From the NCBI RefSeq assembly GCF_000264315.1, contig NZ_AJXU01000007.1, positions 108,600 to 172,599 of the forward strand: a stretch of 64,000 nucleotides of DNA, written 5' to 3'. Shown here piece by piece: positions 55,051-63,925 of the stretch. Made by a program: the position numbers and the translations under genes. This DNA comes from Rhodanobacter fulvus Jip2 (GTDB lineage Bacteria > Pseudomonadota > Gammaproteobacteria > Xanthomonadales > Rhodanobacteraceae). How positions within the stretch are numbered: the stretch's first letter is position 1; each line of letters begins with the position of its first letter. Below the pieces are notes generated by a model, which ran no database searches, had not been told where the DNA came from, and saw only the letters and a program-made list of their open reading frames with translations.

Positions 55051-55829
55051 GCGTTACCGCGGCGTCCCCGCCGCCGGTGCTCGGCCAACCCCCACAGCGT
55101 CATTACCGGGCCGGACAACAGGTAAATCGTGAACCCCGCCAGCAATACCCGCGGCGTATCCAGAATCAGCAACGCCAGCAACAGCACCGCGCCGACCATC
55201 CAGCCAAACGGCACCCGCTGGCGATCACCGGTCGGCAGCGACTTGAAGCTGTAATAGCGAAACCGGCTCACCATCAACAAACCGGTAATCACGGCGATGA
55301 AGGGCACCACGAAGCACAGCTCGGCACCCGGCACGTCGAACTTCTCCATGCTCCACACAAACGACATGCAGACGCCTGCCGCGGCCGGGCTGGCCAGCCC
55401 CTGGAAATAGCGCTTGTCGATCACGCTGACCTGGGTATTGAACCGCGCCAGCCGCAACGCGGCGCAGGCGGCATAGATAAAGGCGGCGGCCCAGCCCAGC
55501 TTGCCCCACAGCGGACCGAAATCCTTCAACGCGGACAACGACCACGTGTACAGCACCAGCGAAGGCGCCAGGCCGAAACTGACCAGGTCGGACAGCGAGT
55601 CGTACTGCACGCCGAATTCGCTCTGAGTGCCGGTCATCCTCGCCACCCGACCATCCATGCCATCGAGCACGGCGGCGAAAAACACCGCGACCGCCGCATC
55701 GGCGTAGAACCCGCTGATGCTGGCGATGATCGCGTAGAACCCGGCAAACATTGCCCCGGTGGTGAACAGGTTGGGCAACAGGTAGATACCCCGGTGCCGC
55801 GGCGCGCGGACTGGCATTTGCTCGCTCAT
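55047..55829 (-). CDS. pssA: CDP-diacylglycerol-serine O-phosphatidyltransferase
   Basis: 260-residue membrane enzyme that makes phosphatidylserine. The CDP-alcohol phosphotransferase motif is complete: DGMDGRVARMTGTQSEFGVQYDSLSD, with both aspartate pairs. About eight hydrophobic helices follow the family pattern (LLPNLFTTGAMFAGFYAII at the start). First gene of pssA - HolD-like - rimI. Confidence 0.95.
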   Translation of the reverse strand: MSEQMPVRAPRHRGIYLLPNLFTTGAMFAGFYAIIASISGFYADAAVAVFFAAVLDGMDGRVARMTGTQSEFGVQYDSLSDLVSFGLAPSLVLYTWSLSALKDFGPLWGKLGWAAAFIYAACAALRLARFNTQVSVIDKRYFQGLASPAAAGVCMSFVWSMEKFDVPGAELCFVVPFIAVITGLLMVSRFRYYSFKSLPTGDRQRVPFGWMVGAVLLLALLILDTPRVLLAGFTIYLLSGPVMTLWGLAEHRRRGRRGNA

Positions 55830-55933
55830 GAATCAAACCGTGACAGGATGCGCGAAGTGTAAACCATCGCTTGAGTCCCGATCGCCGGAGTGATAACAAG
55901 GACGGGCTGCGTATCTCATCCAGGGGACACCCC

Positions 55934-56359
55934 ATGCAACGTTCGTTGATCGCCGTGGCGCTGATGCTGCTGACGCCGCTGGCCGTGGCGCAGGTCTACA
56001 AATGGACCGACAGCCACGGCACCGTGCATTACTCGCAGACCGCGCCGGCCTCAGGCGTCGATTTCAAAAGGATAAAAACGGTCGAATCCGCCGCGGCGCC
56101 CGCGCAAGACGCCGACACGCAAACGCCGGCAGTTGCCAAAACACAGCCCGCGCCGGCTTCCAGCCAGCCGATCGCCGACACACCCGCCAACCGCAAGACG
56201 CTTTGCGATTCCCTGCAGACGAATCTGAAGATGCTCAAGGGCACCGGCCCGGTGGTGATGCAGCAGGACGGAAAATCGACGGCGCTGGACGATACCCAGC
56301 GCAAGCAGCAGATCGCGGCGGACGAAGCGCAATACCAGCAATATTGCCAGGCCAACTGA
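55934..56359 (+). CDS. DUF4124-domain exported protein
   Basis: 141 residues: signal peptide ending AVA, then the DUF4124 signature QVYKWTDSHGTVHYSQTAPA, an Ala/Pro/Gln linker and a short helical end with two cysteines (TLCDSL, YQQYCQAN) that could form a disulfide. AGGGG precedes ATG 55934. The function of the family is unknown. Confidence 0.87.
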   Translation: MQRSLIAVALMLLTPLAVAQVYKWTDSHGTVHYSQTAPASGVDFKRIKTVESAAAPAQDADTQTPAVAKTQPAPASSQPIADTPANRKTLCDSLQTNLKMLKGTGPVVMQQDGKSTALDDTQRKQQIAADEAQYQQYCQAN

Positions 56360-56451
56360 TTTACGTTCGTCGCCATTGGTGCGCCTTTCAAACGCGCCGG
56401 CGAAAAACCCGTATTCACGCTGCATAGCGGCTTCCAGAGCGGTCTGACGGC

Positions 56452-56457
56452 TATAAT
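56452..56457 (+). promoter_or_regulatory. Candidate -10 box of proS
   Basis: A perfect TATAAT lies 32 bases before the proS start. No convincing -35 box is seen at 16-18 bases (nearest is CTTCCA at 56431). Confidence 0.5.
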
Positions 56458-56489
56458 CGGCGCCTTTCCCCTCCGCCGGATCCACTCGC

Positions 56490-58187
56490 ATGCGCCTCAG
56501 CCAATTCCACCTGGCCACCGTCAAGGAAATCCCTGCCGACGCCGAAATCGCCAGCCACAAGCTGATGCTTCGCGCCGGCATGATCCGGCGGCTGGCCTCC
56601 GGCCTGTACACCTGGTCGCCGCTGGGGTTGCGCGTGTTGCGCAAGGTCGAAAACGTGGTGCGCGAGGAAATGAACCGCGCCGGCGCGATCGAACTGCTGA
56701 TGCCGTCGGTGCAGCCGCGTGAACTGTGGGAAGAGACCGGCCGCTGGGAGAAATTCGGCGGACAGCTGCTGAAAATCAAGGATCGCAAGCAGCAGGAGTT
56801 CTGCTATGGCCCCACGCATGAGGAAGTCATTACCGACTTTGCCCGCAACGAGCTGAAAAGCTACAAGCAGCTGCCGGTCAATTTCTACCAGATCCAGACC
56901 AAGTTCCGCGACGAGATCCGCCCGCGCTTCGGTGTAATGCGCGCGCGCGAATTCCTGATGAAAGACGCTTATTCCTTCCACCTCACGCAGGAATCGCTGG
57001 CCGCCACCTATGCGGTGATGTATCAGGCCTATACCCGCATTTTCACCCGGCTTGGGCTGAGCTTCCGCGCGGTGCAGGCGGATACCGGCGCGATCGGCGG
57101 CAATGCCAGCCACGAATTCCAGGTGCTGGCCGATTCGGGCGAAGACGCCATCGCGTTTTCCGATGGCTCCGATTACGCGGCCAATATCGAAAAAGCCGAA
57201 GCGCTGGCGCCCACCAACACACGCCCGACGGCCACGGCGGCGTTGCAACAAGTGGCCACGCCCACCCAGAAAACCATCGAGGACGTCGCTGCGTTCCTCG
57301 GCGTTTCACCCGACCGCTGCGTGAAAACCCTGCTGCTGCGCGGGCGCGACGGGCTCGTCGCGCTGTGCCTGCGTGGCGACCATCAGGTCAACGAGGTCAA
57401 GGCGGCGAAGCTTGACGAACTGGGTGGCGAGTCGATATTGGCGAGCGAAGAAGAAATCCTCGCGGCCATCGGAACCCGCCCGGGTTTCATCGGGCCGGTG
57501 GGGCTGCCCGATTCGATCCCGGTCATTGTCGATCGCGACGCCGCCGTGCTCGCCGACTTCGTTTGCGGCGGCAATGCCGACGGCACCCATTGCACGGGCG
57601 CCAACTGGGCGCGTGACGCGCGCATCAGCCGCATCGCCGACATCCGCAATGTAGTCGAGGGCGACCGTTCGCCCGATGGCGAAGGCATCCTGCATATCGC
57701 GCGGGGTATCGAAGTAGGCCACGTATTCCAGCTCGGCACGAAATACGCCGAAGCACTCGACGCCGTCGTGTTGAATGACCAGGGCAAGACGCAAGTGATG
57801 ACCATGGGCTGCTACGGCATTGGCGTGAGCCGCATCGTGGCCGCTGCCATCGAGCAACGCCACGACGACGCCGGCATCGTGTGGCCCGAAGCGATGGCGC
57901 CATGGCGCGTCGCGGTTTGCGTAATCAACCCGAAGCACCTGCCGGAAGTAAGCGAAGCGGCGCAAGCGCTCTATGAAGCACTCAATGCACACGGTATCGA
58001 AACCGTGCTGGATGACCGCGGACTGCGTCCCGGCGGCATGTTCGCCGACATGGAACTGATCGGCATTCCGCATCGGGTGGTGATCAGCGACCGCGGCCTC
58101 ACCGCGGGCACGCTTGAATATCGCGGGCGTACCGAAACCGAGAGCCGGGCCATTACCCAGGAACAGCTATTCGACCTGCTTGGCTGA
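56490..58187 (+). CDS. proS: Prolyl-tRNA synthetase
   Basis: 565-residue class II synthetase of the bacterial type. Motif 1 region [24 protein letters not shown], motif 2 [25 protein letters not shown], the YbaK-like editing insertion (about 250-390), motif 3 [17 protein letters not shown] and the anticodon-binding end. ATG 56490 follows TCCACTCGC without a strong SD. Confidence 0.96.
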   Translation: MRLSQFHLATVKEIPADAEIASHKLMLRAGMIRRLASGLYTWSPLGLRVLRKVENVVREEMNRAGAIELLMPSVQPRELWEETGRWEKFGGQLLKIKDRKQQEFCYGPTHEEVITDFARNELKSYKQLPVNFYQIQTKFRDEIRPRFGVMRAREFLMKDAYSFHLTQESLAATYAVMYQAYTRIFTRLGLSFRAVQADTGAIGGNASHEFQVLADSGEDAIAFSDGSDYAANIEKAEALAPTNTRPTATAALQQVATPTQKTIEDVAAFLGVSPDRCVKTLLLRGRDGLVALCLRGDHQVNEVKAAKLDELGGESILASEEEILAAIGTRPGFIGPVGLPDSIPVIVDRDAAVLADFVCGGNADGTHCTGANWARDARISRIADIRNVVEGDRSPDGEGILHIARGIEVGHVFQLGTKYAEALDAVVLNDQGKTQVMTMGCYGIGVSRIVAAAIEQRHDDAGIVWPEAMAPWRVAVCVINPKHLPEVSEAAQALYEALNAHGIETVLDDRGLRPGGMFADMELIGIPHRVVISDRGLTAGTLEYRGRTETESRAITQEQLFDLLG

Positions 58188-58469
58188 TTCGCGCAGCGGG
58201 CACAAAGTACCTGTCGCGACAGCACACGAATGCCGCCCCGTTATCAGGGCGGCGGCCGCGGATTAACCACACGGCAATGCATTGCGGCGCCGCCGGACCA
58301 CGTGAAACCGATGTGATCGAGTTAATCGTCACAGGTTTACGCGGGGAGCTAATGGGCGCCTGCTTTGCATTCAATTTTCTTTTCGTGGAGAATCACGCAG
58401 TGGCACTTCGTTTGTTCCACTCCGTTGCAGCCAATTCAACATTACTGATAACCACTCCCGGAGTTCCCC

Positions 58470-58790
58470 ATGGCCGTCGATATCAAGAACCTCAACCATA
58501 ACCAGCTCAACGAACTGATCAGCAAGGCACAAACGCGCCAGACGGAGCTGCGCAAGGAAAAGGTGGTCAAGCTGCGCGAGAAAGTCCACGCACTGATCAA
58601 GGCCGAGGGTTACAGCTTCGAGGACATTTTCGGCCAAGGCCGCGCCAAGAGCCGCCGCACCGGTCCCGTGGCGCCGAAATACCGCAATCCCGCCGATCCC
58701 GCTCAGACCTGGTCCGGCCGCGGCAAGCGCCCGCGCTGGTACAACGACGCCCTGAAGGCGGGCAAGAAGGAAAAGGATCTGGCGATCTGA
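58470..58790 (+). CDS. H-NS family nucleoid protein
   Basis: 106 residues. Residues about 5-45 form a basic/acidic coiled coil for oligomerisation (LNELISKAQTRQTELRKEK); residues 75-100 hold the DNA-binding core with TWSGRGKRPRWYNDAL, the H-NS TWxGxGRxPxW signature. It binds AT-rich DNA and silences genes. The 282-base upstream spacer (58188-58469) is clearly AT-richer than the window average, as expected for autoregulation. SD GGAG at 58459-58462. Confidence 0.92.
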   Translation: MAVDIKNLNHNQLNELISKAQTRQTELRKEKVVKLREKVHALIKAEGYSFEDIFGQGRAKSRRTGPVAPKYRNPADPAQTWSGRGKRPRWYNDALKAGKKEKDLAI

Positions 58791-58860
58791 TGCATTCCCG
58801 GCGCGTTGTGCGGTAGGCATGTCGCAAACCATGCCTTCGTACCGGGGCTGAAAAACATCA

Positions 58861-58896
58861 AGCCCGCATGCGTTCTGGACGCATGTGGGCTTTTTT
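58861..58896 (+). terminator. Rho-independent terminator of the H-NS-like gene
   Basis: AGCCCGCATGCGT (58861-58873) pairs with ACGCATGTGGGCT (58879-58891) with one G-T pair, followed by six T residues. Confidence 0.92.
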
Positions 58897-58924
58897 GTGG
58901 CCGGCGATACGTGTACCGAAAGAA

Positions 58925-59081
58925 ATCTCCTCTCCCCTTGGGGAGAGGATCGAGGAGAGGGGTGGGTGCTGGCGGGGGAAGTGGGTAACGGGTTTTTTCG
59001 GTACCGTGAGCGGCTCCGTTGGGTCCTCCCCGCGGCGTGTCCCCCTCTCCCCTGCCCTCTCCCCGCAGGGGAGAGGGTATT
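58925..59081. repeat. Imperfect inverted repeat, MITE-like
   Basis: Left arm CTCCTCTCCCCTTGGGGAGAGG... and right arm ...CCCCTGCCCTCTCCCCGCAGGGGAGAGGG are imperfect complements of about 40 bases and each is itself a hairpin. It fills most of the 346-base gap between the H-NS-like gene and sufT; the rest of that gap is the terminator. Same architecture as 3171-3279. Confidence 0.7.
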
Positions 59082-59136
59082 ACGGTCTCTTTGACGTGCT
59101 GAGGCTTGCCTGTCGCCGAGCCGTGGTGCAACCGGA

Positions 59137-59694
59137 TTAAAGCATGCCGGTTTCGAGTTTCGCCGCGTCCGACATCATCGAGTGGCTCCACGGCGGATCG
59201 AATACCAGGTCCACGTCGGCTTCGATAATGGTGGGGATCATCTCCAGCTTGGTGCGCGCGTCATCCACCAGGATGTCGCCCATGCCGCAGCCGGGTGCGG
59301 TCAGGGTGAGTTTCACGTAGACCTTGCGCTCGCCTTCGGCGGTCTGCTCCAGGCTGAGGTCGTAAACCAGCCCGAGGTCGACCACGTTTACCGGGATCTC
59401 TGGATCGAACACGGTGCGCAACTGGTCCCAAGCCAGTTTCTCAACGTCCTCGTTGGTGGCGTCGGCGGCCACTTCGATGGCCTCCGGTGGCGGCTTGCCC
59501 AGTGCATCGGCATCGTCGCCCGCAATACGGAACAGGTTGCCGTCGACATAGACGGTGAAACTGCCGCCCAACGCCTGCGTGATGTAGCCGATCTGACCGG
59601 CCGGCAAGGTGATCACCTCGCCCTGCGGCACCATCACCGCGTTGCAATCACGCAAGAGGGTGAAAGGTTCGCTGCTCAAACTGAAACCACTCAT
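59137..59694 (-). CDS. sufT: Fe-S cluster assembly protein SufT (DUF59/MIP18 family)
   Basis: 185 residues: an N-terminal extension typical of SufT (VMVPQGEVITLPAGQIGYITQALGGSFTV), then the DUF59 domain (WDQLRTVFDPEIPVNVVDLGLVYDL) with the conserved cysteine in LTAPGCGMGDI, and DPPWSHSMMS at the end. It helps mature Fe-S proteins. The suf genes themselves are not in the window. ATG 59694 is preferred to an in-frame TTG 12 bases upstream. Confidence 0.92.
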   Translation of the reverse strand: MSGFSLSSEPFTLLRDCNAVMVPQGEVITLPAGQIGYITQALGGSFTVYVDGNLFRIAGDDADALGKPPPEAIEVAADATNEDVEKLAWDQLRTVFDPEIPVNVVDLGLVYDLSLEQTAEGERKVYVKLTLTAPGCGMGDILVDDARTKLEMIPTIIEADVDLVFDPPWSHSMMSDAAKLETGML

Positions 59695-59900
59695 ACCACT
59701 GTCCAACCCGAATCAATGGGCGCGACAAGACACCGCGCCAGCGCTCTATTATGCCGCCCGTCGCTCCGGGCTGCTTGTTCCAGATCAAGCGCGGGCCAGT
59801 AAGCCGCCCGCGACAGGTGTGGCTCTTCGTGCTCGCGTTATGATTGGGGCTTTATCCGGGGGATCAACGTGACCGCCATTCTTTCGCGCCCGTCGCATTC

Positions 59901-60332
59901 ATGAGCGTGCATTCTGTTTTCCGTGCGGTCTTCGCCCTCGTCTGTGCGGCCATGCTGGGACTCGCGGCCGGCGCCGTGTGGATGGTGGCCGCCCTGTACG
60001 CCGGCCACGCCACGTCGTGGCTGGCGTTGCCGTTTGCCGTGGTGCTGGCCTGGACCATACGGCATTGGGTGCAGTCGCCGGGCCGTTATGCGGCGGTACT
60101 TGCCGCGCTCGCCGCGCTGCTGGCGGCGCTGTACGTCAATGTGCTGATGGCCGGCGCGCTGGTTGCCGCCAACATGGGCATGGGTATCGTCGATGCGCTG
60201 CGCACGGCGGGCGCCGGCATGCTGCTGCAACTGGCGCGAATGGGCTTCTCGGCGGCTGACGCCGGCTGGTATCTGATTGCCGCCGGGCTGGCCGCGGTAC
60301 TGGCAAGCCGGCCCGTACGGCGGAGCAACTGA
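59901..60332 (+). CDS. Small integral membrane protein of unknown function
   Basis: 143 residues with about four hydrophobic helices (FALVCAAMLGLAAGAVWMVAALY, WLALPFAVVLAWTI, YAAVLAALAALLAALYVNVLMA, WYLIAAGLAAVLA). No motif is recognised. Start ATG 59901 gives Met-Ser-Val-His followed by the first helix; an upstream in-frame start at 59844 is possible. It stands alone between sufT and pntB. Existence is supported by length and helical pattern only. Confidence 0.6.
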   Translation: MSVHSVFRAVFALVCAAMLGLAAGAVWMVAALYAGHATSWLALPFAVVLAWTIRHWVQSPGRYAAVLAALAALLAALYVNVLMAGALVAANMGMGIVDALRTAGAGMLLQLARMGFSAADAGWYLIAAGLAAVLASRPVRRSN

Positions 60333-60402
60333 CGCCCCGGAAGCCCCGGAAGCCCCGGGGGAAACCACTTCCCATGGTTTTCCCCGGCCGCATCACGCGC
60401 GC

Positions 60403-61863
60403 TCAGTCGTCCAGCGATTTCAGCTCGTTCACCAGCTGGCCCGCGGCAGCCTGGCCATCGCCGTACAACATGCGGGTGTTGTCGGCGTAGAACAGCGCAT
60501 TCTCGATGCCGGCAAAGCCGGTGCCCTTGCCGCGCTTGATCACGATCACGTGTTTCGCGGCGCTGACGTCCAGGATCGGCATGCCGTAGATCGGCGAGGC
60601 CGGATCGGTCTTGGCCAGCGGGTTCACCACGTCGTTCGCGCCAATCACCAGCGCCACGTCGGTGGCGGGAAATTCCGGGTTGATCTCGTCCATGTCGGCG
60701 ATCAGGTCGTACGGCACGCCGGCCTCGGCCAGCAGCACGTTCATGTGCCCGGGCATGCGGCCGGCCACCGGGTGAATGGCGAACTTCACCTTCACCCCGC
60801 GCTTGATCAGCAACTGGGCGAACTCCCATACCTTGTGCTGCGCCTGCGCCACGGCCAGGCCGTAGCCGGGCACGATCACCACGCGCTCGGCATACGCCAT
60901 CATCACAGCCGCATCGCCGGCATCGACCGGTTTCTGCGCGCCGTCGATCGTCTGTGCGTCGCCACCGGCCGCCGCGCCGAAACTGCCGAACAGCACATTG
61001 CCGATCGAACGGTTCATCGCCTTGGCCATCAACTGGGTCAGCAAGGTACCGGCCGCGCCGACCACCATGCCGGCGATGATCATCGCCTCGTTGCCCAGCA
61101 CGAAACCCTCGAACGACACGGCCAGGCCGGTGAACGCGTTGTACAGCGAGATCACCACCGGCATGTCGGCGCCGCCGATCGGCAGCGTCATCAGCAGGCC
61201 GAACAGCAACGCCAGCACGAAGAACAGCGCGATCATCGGCCCGCTGACATGGCCAGACGCCAGCACCACGCCCACCACGACCGCCGCCGCCAGCAACAAT
61301 ATGTTCACCACGCGCTGGCCGGGGAACACAAAGCGCTTGTCCATCCACCCTTGCAGCTTGGCGAAAGCGACCAGCGAACCGGAAAAACTCACCGTGCCGA
61401 TCAAGGCACCCAGCACGCCCAGCGACAGCTCCACCGGCGACAACAACGGCGGCAAGCCGTTTATCGCCCAGCTCTCCGGTTGCAGCGGCGAGGTATCGGG
61501 TACCACGTGCAGCAGGCCCAGCGCGCGCGCATAGCCGATCAGCTCGACCGCGCCGATGGCCGCTGCCGCGCCGCCGCCCATGCCGTTGTACAGCGCCACC
61601 ATCTGCGGCATCGCCGTCATCGCCACGCGCCGGCCGGTCCACCACGCGGCGCTGACGCCGATAAGCACGGCGGCGACGATCAGGCTGCGGTTGTGCATAT
61701 CCGGCAGGAAGAACGTGGCCAGCACCGCCAGCAGCATGCCCACGCCGGCCCACACGATGCCGCCGCGCGCCGTGCGGGGCGAACTCATGCGTTTCAGCCC
61801 CAGGATGAACAGCAGGGCAGCGAGGAAATAACAAGCCTTGATCAGGGTCGGCAGCAGGCTCAT
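60403..61863 (-). CDS. pntB: NAD(P) transhydrogenase subunit beta
   Basis: 486 residues: about nine membrane helices in the first 280 residues, then the NADP(H)-binding domain III (VVIVPGYGLAVAQAQHKVWEFA, IHPVAGRMPGHMNVLLAEA, VIGANDVVNPLAKTDPASPIYGMP). It couples proton flow to hydride transfer from NADH to NADP+. The start overlaps the pntAb stop by four bases. A much longer open frame upstream is not coding. Confidence 0.96.
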   Translation of the reverse strand: MSLLPTLIKACYFLAALLFILGLKRMSSPRTARGGIVWAGVGMLLAVLATFFLPDMHNRSLIVAAVLIGVSAAWWTGRRVAMTAMPQMVALYNGMGGGAAAAIGAVELIGYARALGLLHVVPDTSPLQPESWAINGLPPLLSPVELSLGVLGALIGTVSFSGSLVAFAKLQGWMDKRFVFPGQRVVNILLLAAAVVVGVVLASGHVSGPMIALFFVLALLFGLLMTLPIGGADMPVVISLYNAFTGLAVSFEGFVLGNEAMIIAGMVVGAAGTLLTQLMAKAMNRSIGNVLFGSFGAAAGGDAQTIDGAQKPVDAGDAAVMMAYAERVVIVPGYGLAVAQAQHKVWEFAQLLIKRGVKVKFAIHPVAGRMPGHMNVLLAEAGVPYDLIADMDEINPEFPATDVALVIGANDVVNPLAKTDPASPIYGMPILDVSAAKHVIVIKRGKGTGFAGIENALFYADNTRMLYGDGQAAAGQLVNELKSLDD

Positions 61864-62168
61864 CCCCTGTCTCCCTTGCCGGCGCCCGGCTTGCTGGATT
61901 TGAACATCTCCAGCATCCGCTCGGTCACCACGTAGCCACCCGCGGCATTGCCCGCGCCGAGCAGCACGCCCACGAAGCCGATGGTTATCTCGAACGGCGT
62001 CTGTGCATGACCGAGCGCGATCATCGCGCCCACCAGCACGATGCCGTGGATGAAGTTGGAGCCGGACATCAGCGGCGTATGCAGGATCACCGGCACCCGC
62101 GCGATGATCTCGTAACCGCAGAACGCGGCCAGCATGAAGATGTAAAGTGCCAGGAAACCGTCGATCAT
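61860..62168 (-). CDS. NAD(P) transhydrogenase subunit alpha, membrane part (PntAb)
   Basis: 102 residues with three helices (FLALYIFMLAAFCGYEII, NFIHGIVLVGAMIALG, ITIGFVGVLLGAGNAAGGYVV) and RVPVILHTPLMSGSNFIHGI, the domain II part of the alpha subunit when it is split in two genes. The NAD-binding partner (PntAa) would normally lie just upstream in the same operon. Instead, a sigma-factor gene starts 91 bases away on the other strand. Confidence 0.92.
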   Translation of the reverse strand: MIDGFLALYIFMLAAFCGYEIIARVPVILHTPLMSGSNFIHGIVLVGAMIALGHAQTPFEITIGFVGVLLGAGNAAGGYVVTERMLEMFKSSKPGAGKGDRG

Positions 62169-62259
62169 GACCCACCCCTGTCAGGACACCCAGTCCACGC
62201 ATCATACGGTTGTCCGTCAACCGGCGCGAGCTTGCCGCGTTCAAGCATGGAGTCGAACG

Positions 62260-62886
62260 ATGGAGCCCGAAAATGCAGCACGCGACGACACGGGCGCGAC
62301 GGCCATGAACACGGCCGTCGACGCGCTTGGCGCGGACATGGTGCTCGACGAGGCGACGCCGGCCACGCTGGATGCGTTCCTGGCGCAGGTCGAGCGCCGC
62401 GCGTTTCGCATGGCCGAGATGCAGCTGCGTCACCGCGAAGACGCCATGGACGCGGTGCAGGACGCCATGTTGCGGCTGGTCAAGCACTACCGGGACAAGC
62501 CGGCCACGGAATGGGCGCCGCTGTTCTGGGGCATCCTGCGGCGGCGCGTGGTCGACCTGCAGCGGCGGCGCAAGGTGCGCTCGATCGTGGTGGGCTGGCT
62601 CGGCGGTGGCCACGACAAGGAGGGTGACGAACTGCCGGCATGGGAGCCCGCCGACCAGAGCCCCGGCCCGCTGGACCGGCTGCACGACGTGCAGTCCTAT
62701 GCCGACATGGCCGCCGCGGTGAATACCTTGCCGAGACGCCAGCGCGAAGCATTCATGCTGCGCATGCTGGAAGGCCTCGACGGCAAGGAAACGGCGCAAG
62801 CCATGGGCTGCAGCGAAGGCAGCGTGAAAACCCATCTGTCGCGCGCCATGCACACCTTGCGCGACCAACTGGAGAACTGGCGATGA
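62260..62886 (+). CDS. ECF-family RNA polymerase sigma factor
   Basis: 208 residues. Region 2 (RAFRMAEMQLRHREDAMDAVQDAMLRLVKHY), then a long linker, and region 4 helix-turn-helix (LPRRQREAFMLRMLEGLDGKETAQAMGCSEGSVKTHLSRAMHTL). GGAG lies seven bases before ATG 62260. Its stop overlaps the next gene, which has one membrane helix and could be an anti-sigma factor. Confidence 0.9.
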   Translation: MEPENAARDDTGATAMNTAVDALGADMVLDEATPATLDAFLAQVERRAFRMAEMQLRHREDAMDAVQDAMLRLVKHYRDKPATEWAPLFWGILRRRVVDLQRRRKVRSIVVGWLGGGHDKEGDELPAWEPADQSPGPLDRLHDVQSYADMAAAVNTLPRRQREAFMLRMLEGLDGKETAQAMGCSEGSVKTHLSRAMHTLRDQLENWR

Positions 62887-63317
62887 ACATGCCCGACACC
62901 GAGTCCACTCGGCCTGGTGATCGATCCGGCAGCCTGGCGGGCGACCTGTCCGACCAGCGGCTGCAACAGCGCGCCCGCGAGCTTTACCGCGAAGCCGGCC
63001 GACGCGTCGACCCGGCAACCGCCGGGCGCTTGCGCGCGGCCCGCCGGCAGGCACTGGAGACGGCAGGCAAGCCATCGCACCAGGTCAGCCACTGGCTGAT
63101 TCCTTCCGGCGCCGTCGCGGTGATCGCCCTGGCGTCCCTGATGCTGTGGCAACCGTTGCCCCAAGGCAGCAACAGGCCGGCCACCACCGTCGAAGCGGCC
63201 ACCGACCTCGACAACGAATTGCCGCCGGATGCCGACAAGACCGATCCGGTGCTCTACCAGAACCTCGATTTCTACACCTGGCTGGCCGCTGCCGACCGCC
63301 ACCCGACGACGCGCTGA
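62883..63317 (+). CDS. Single-helix membrane protein, possible anti-sigma factor
   Basis: 144 residues: a charged cytoplasmic N-terminal part (RLQQRARELYREAGRRVDPATAGRLRAARRQAL), one membrane helix at about 74-90 (LIPSGAVAVIALASLMLW) and a short acidic periplasmic tail ending LYQNLDFYTWLAA. No zinc-binding anti-sigma motif (HxxxCxxC) is seen. The role as anti-sigma factor is inferred only from the overlap with the ECF gene and the topology. Confidence 0.7.
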   Translation: MNMPDTESTRPGDRSGSLAGDLSDQRLQQRARELYREAGRRVDPATAGRLRAARRQALETAGKPSHQVSHWLIPSGAVAVIALASLMLWQPLPQGSNRPATTVEAATDLDNELPPDADKTDPVLYQNLDFYTWLAAADRHPTTR

Positions 63318-63320
63318 GTC

Positions 63321-63839
63321 ATGAAACCACTACTCCGCATCGCATTCTCCCTGCTGCTGGCCGGCGCGCTTGGCAATGGCTTTGCCGCGCCACCGCCGGA
63401 CGACGCGGGTACGCCGCCGCCCTCATGGAGCAGCCTGTCCGCCGCCCAGCGTGACGTGCTGGCACCGCTGCAGCATGAGTGGGATGCCTTGTCGCCACGC
63501 AAACGGGCGCACATGCTCCACCGCGCCGAACACTGGGCCACGCTGCCGCCGGAAAAGCGCGCGGAAATCCGCGAACGCATCGCCCGCTGGCAGCAGATGA
63601 CGCCCGAGCAGCGCCGGCAGGCGCGCGCCAACATGCGCGAATTCCACAAGCTGCCGCGCGAGCAGCGCGAACAGCTGCACGCCACGTTCGAGCATTTCCA
63701 GAGCCTGCCGCCGCCGCAGCGCGAGCAACTGATCCGCCAGTGGCGCGAGCTTTCGCCCAAACAACGGCTGCAATGGCGCGACCCGCCAAGCGGTCAGCCG
63801 CCATCAAGCGGCAACCCGCCGAAACCGACAGGACAGTAA
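63321..63839 (+). CDS. DUF3106-domain exported protein
   Basis: 172 residues: signal peptide ending FAA, a Pro-rich start, then repeated helices with the LSAAQRDVLAPLQHEWDALSPRKR, LPPEKRAEIRERIARWQQMTPEQRRQAR, LPREQREQL and LSPKQRLQWR units typical of DUF3106. The tail is Pro/Ser-rich. Starts three bases after the previous stop, so the three genes form one operon. Function unknown; envelope location. Confidence 0.85.
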   Translation: MKPLLRIAFSLLLAGALGNGFAAPPPDDAGTPPPSWSSLSAAQRDVLAPLQHEWDALSPRKRAHMLHRAEHWATLPPEKRAEIRERIARWQQMTPEQRRQARANMREFHKLPREQREQLHATFEHFQSLPPPQREQLIRQWRELSPKQRLQWRDPPSGQPPSSGNPPKPTGQ

Positions 63840-63925
63840 CCGGCTCGTGGCTGCGTTATTTAAGGGGTGAAGAATCAGTGGTGGGGAGCGCGCGGTCGCG
63901 AAAAGCGCCCCCATCCGCCTTCGGC

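Noticed and set aside
61864..63075. Upstream extension of the pntB frame on the minus strand to 890 codons.
   Set aside because: PntB homology starts at 61863; the extension overlaps pntAb in another frame and the sigma-factor operon on the other strand.
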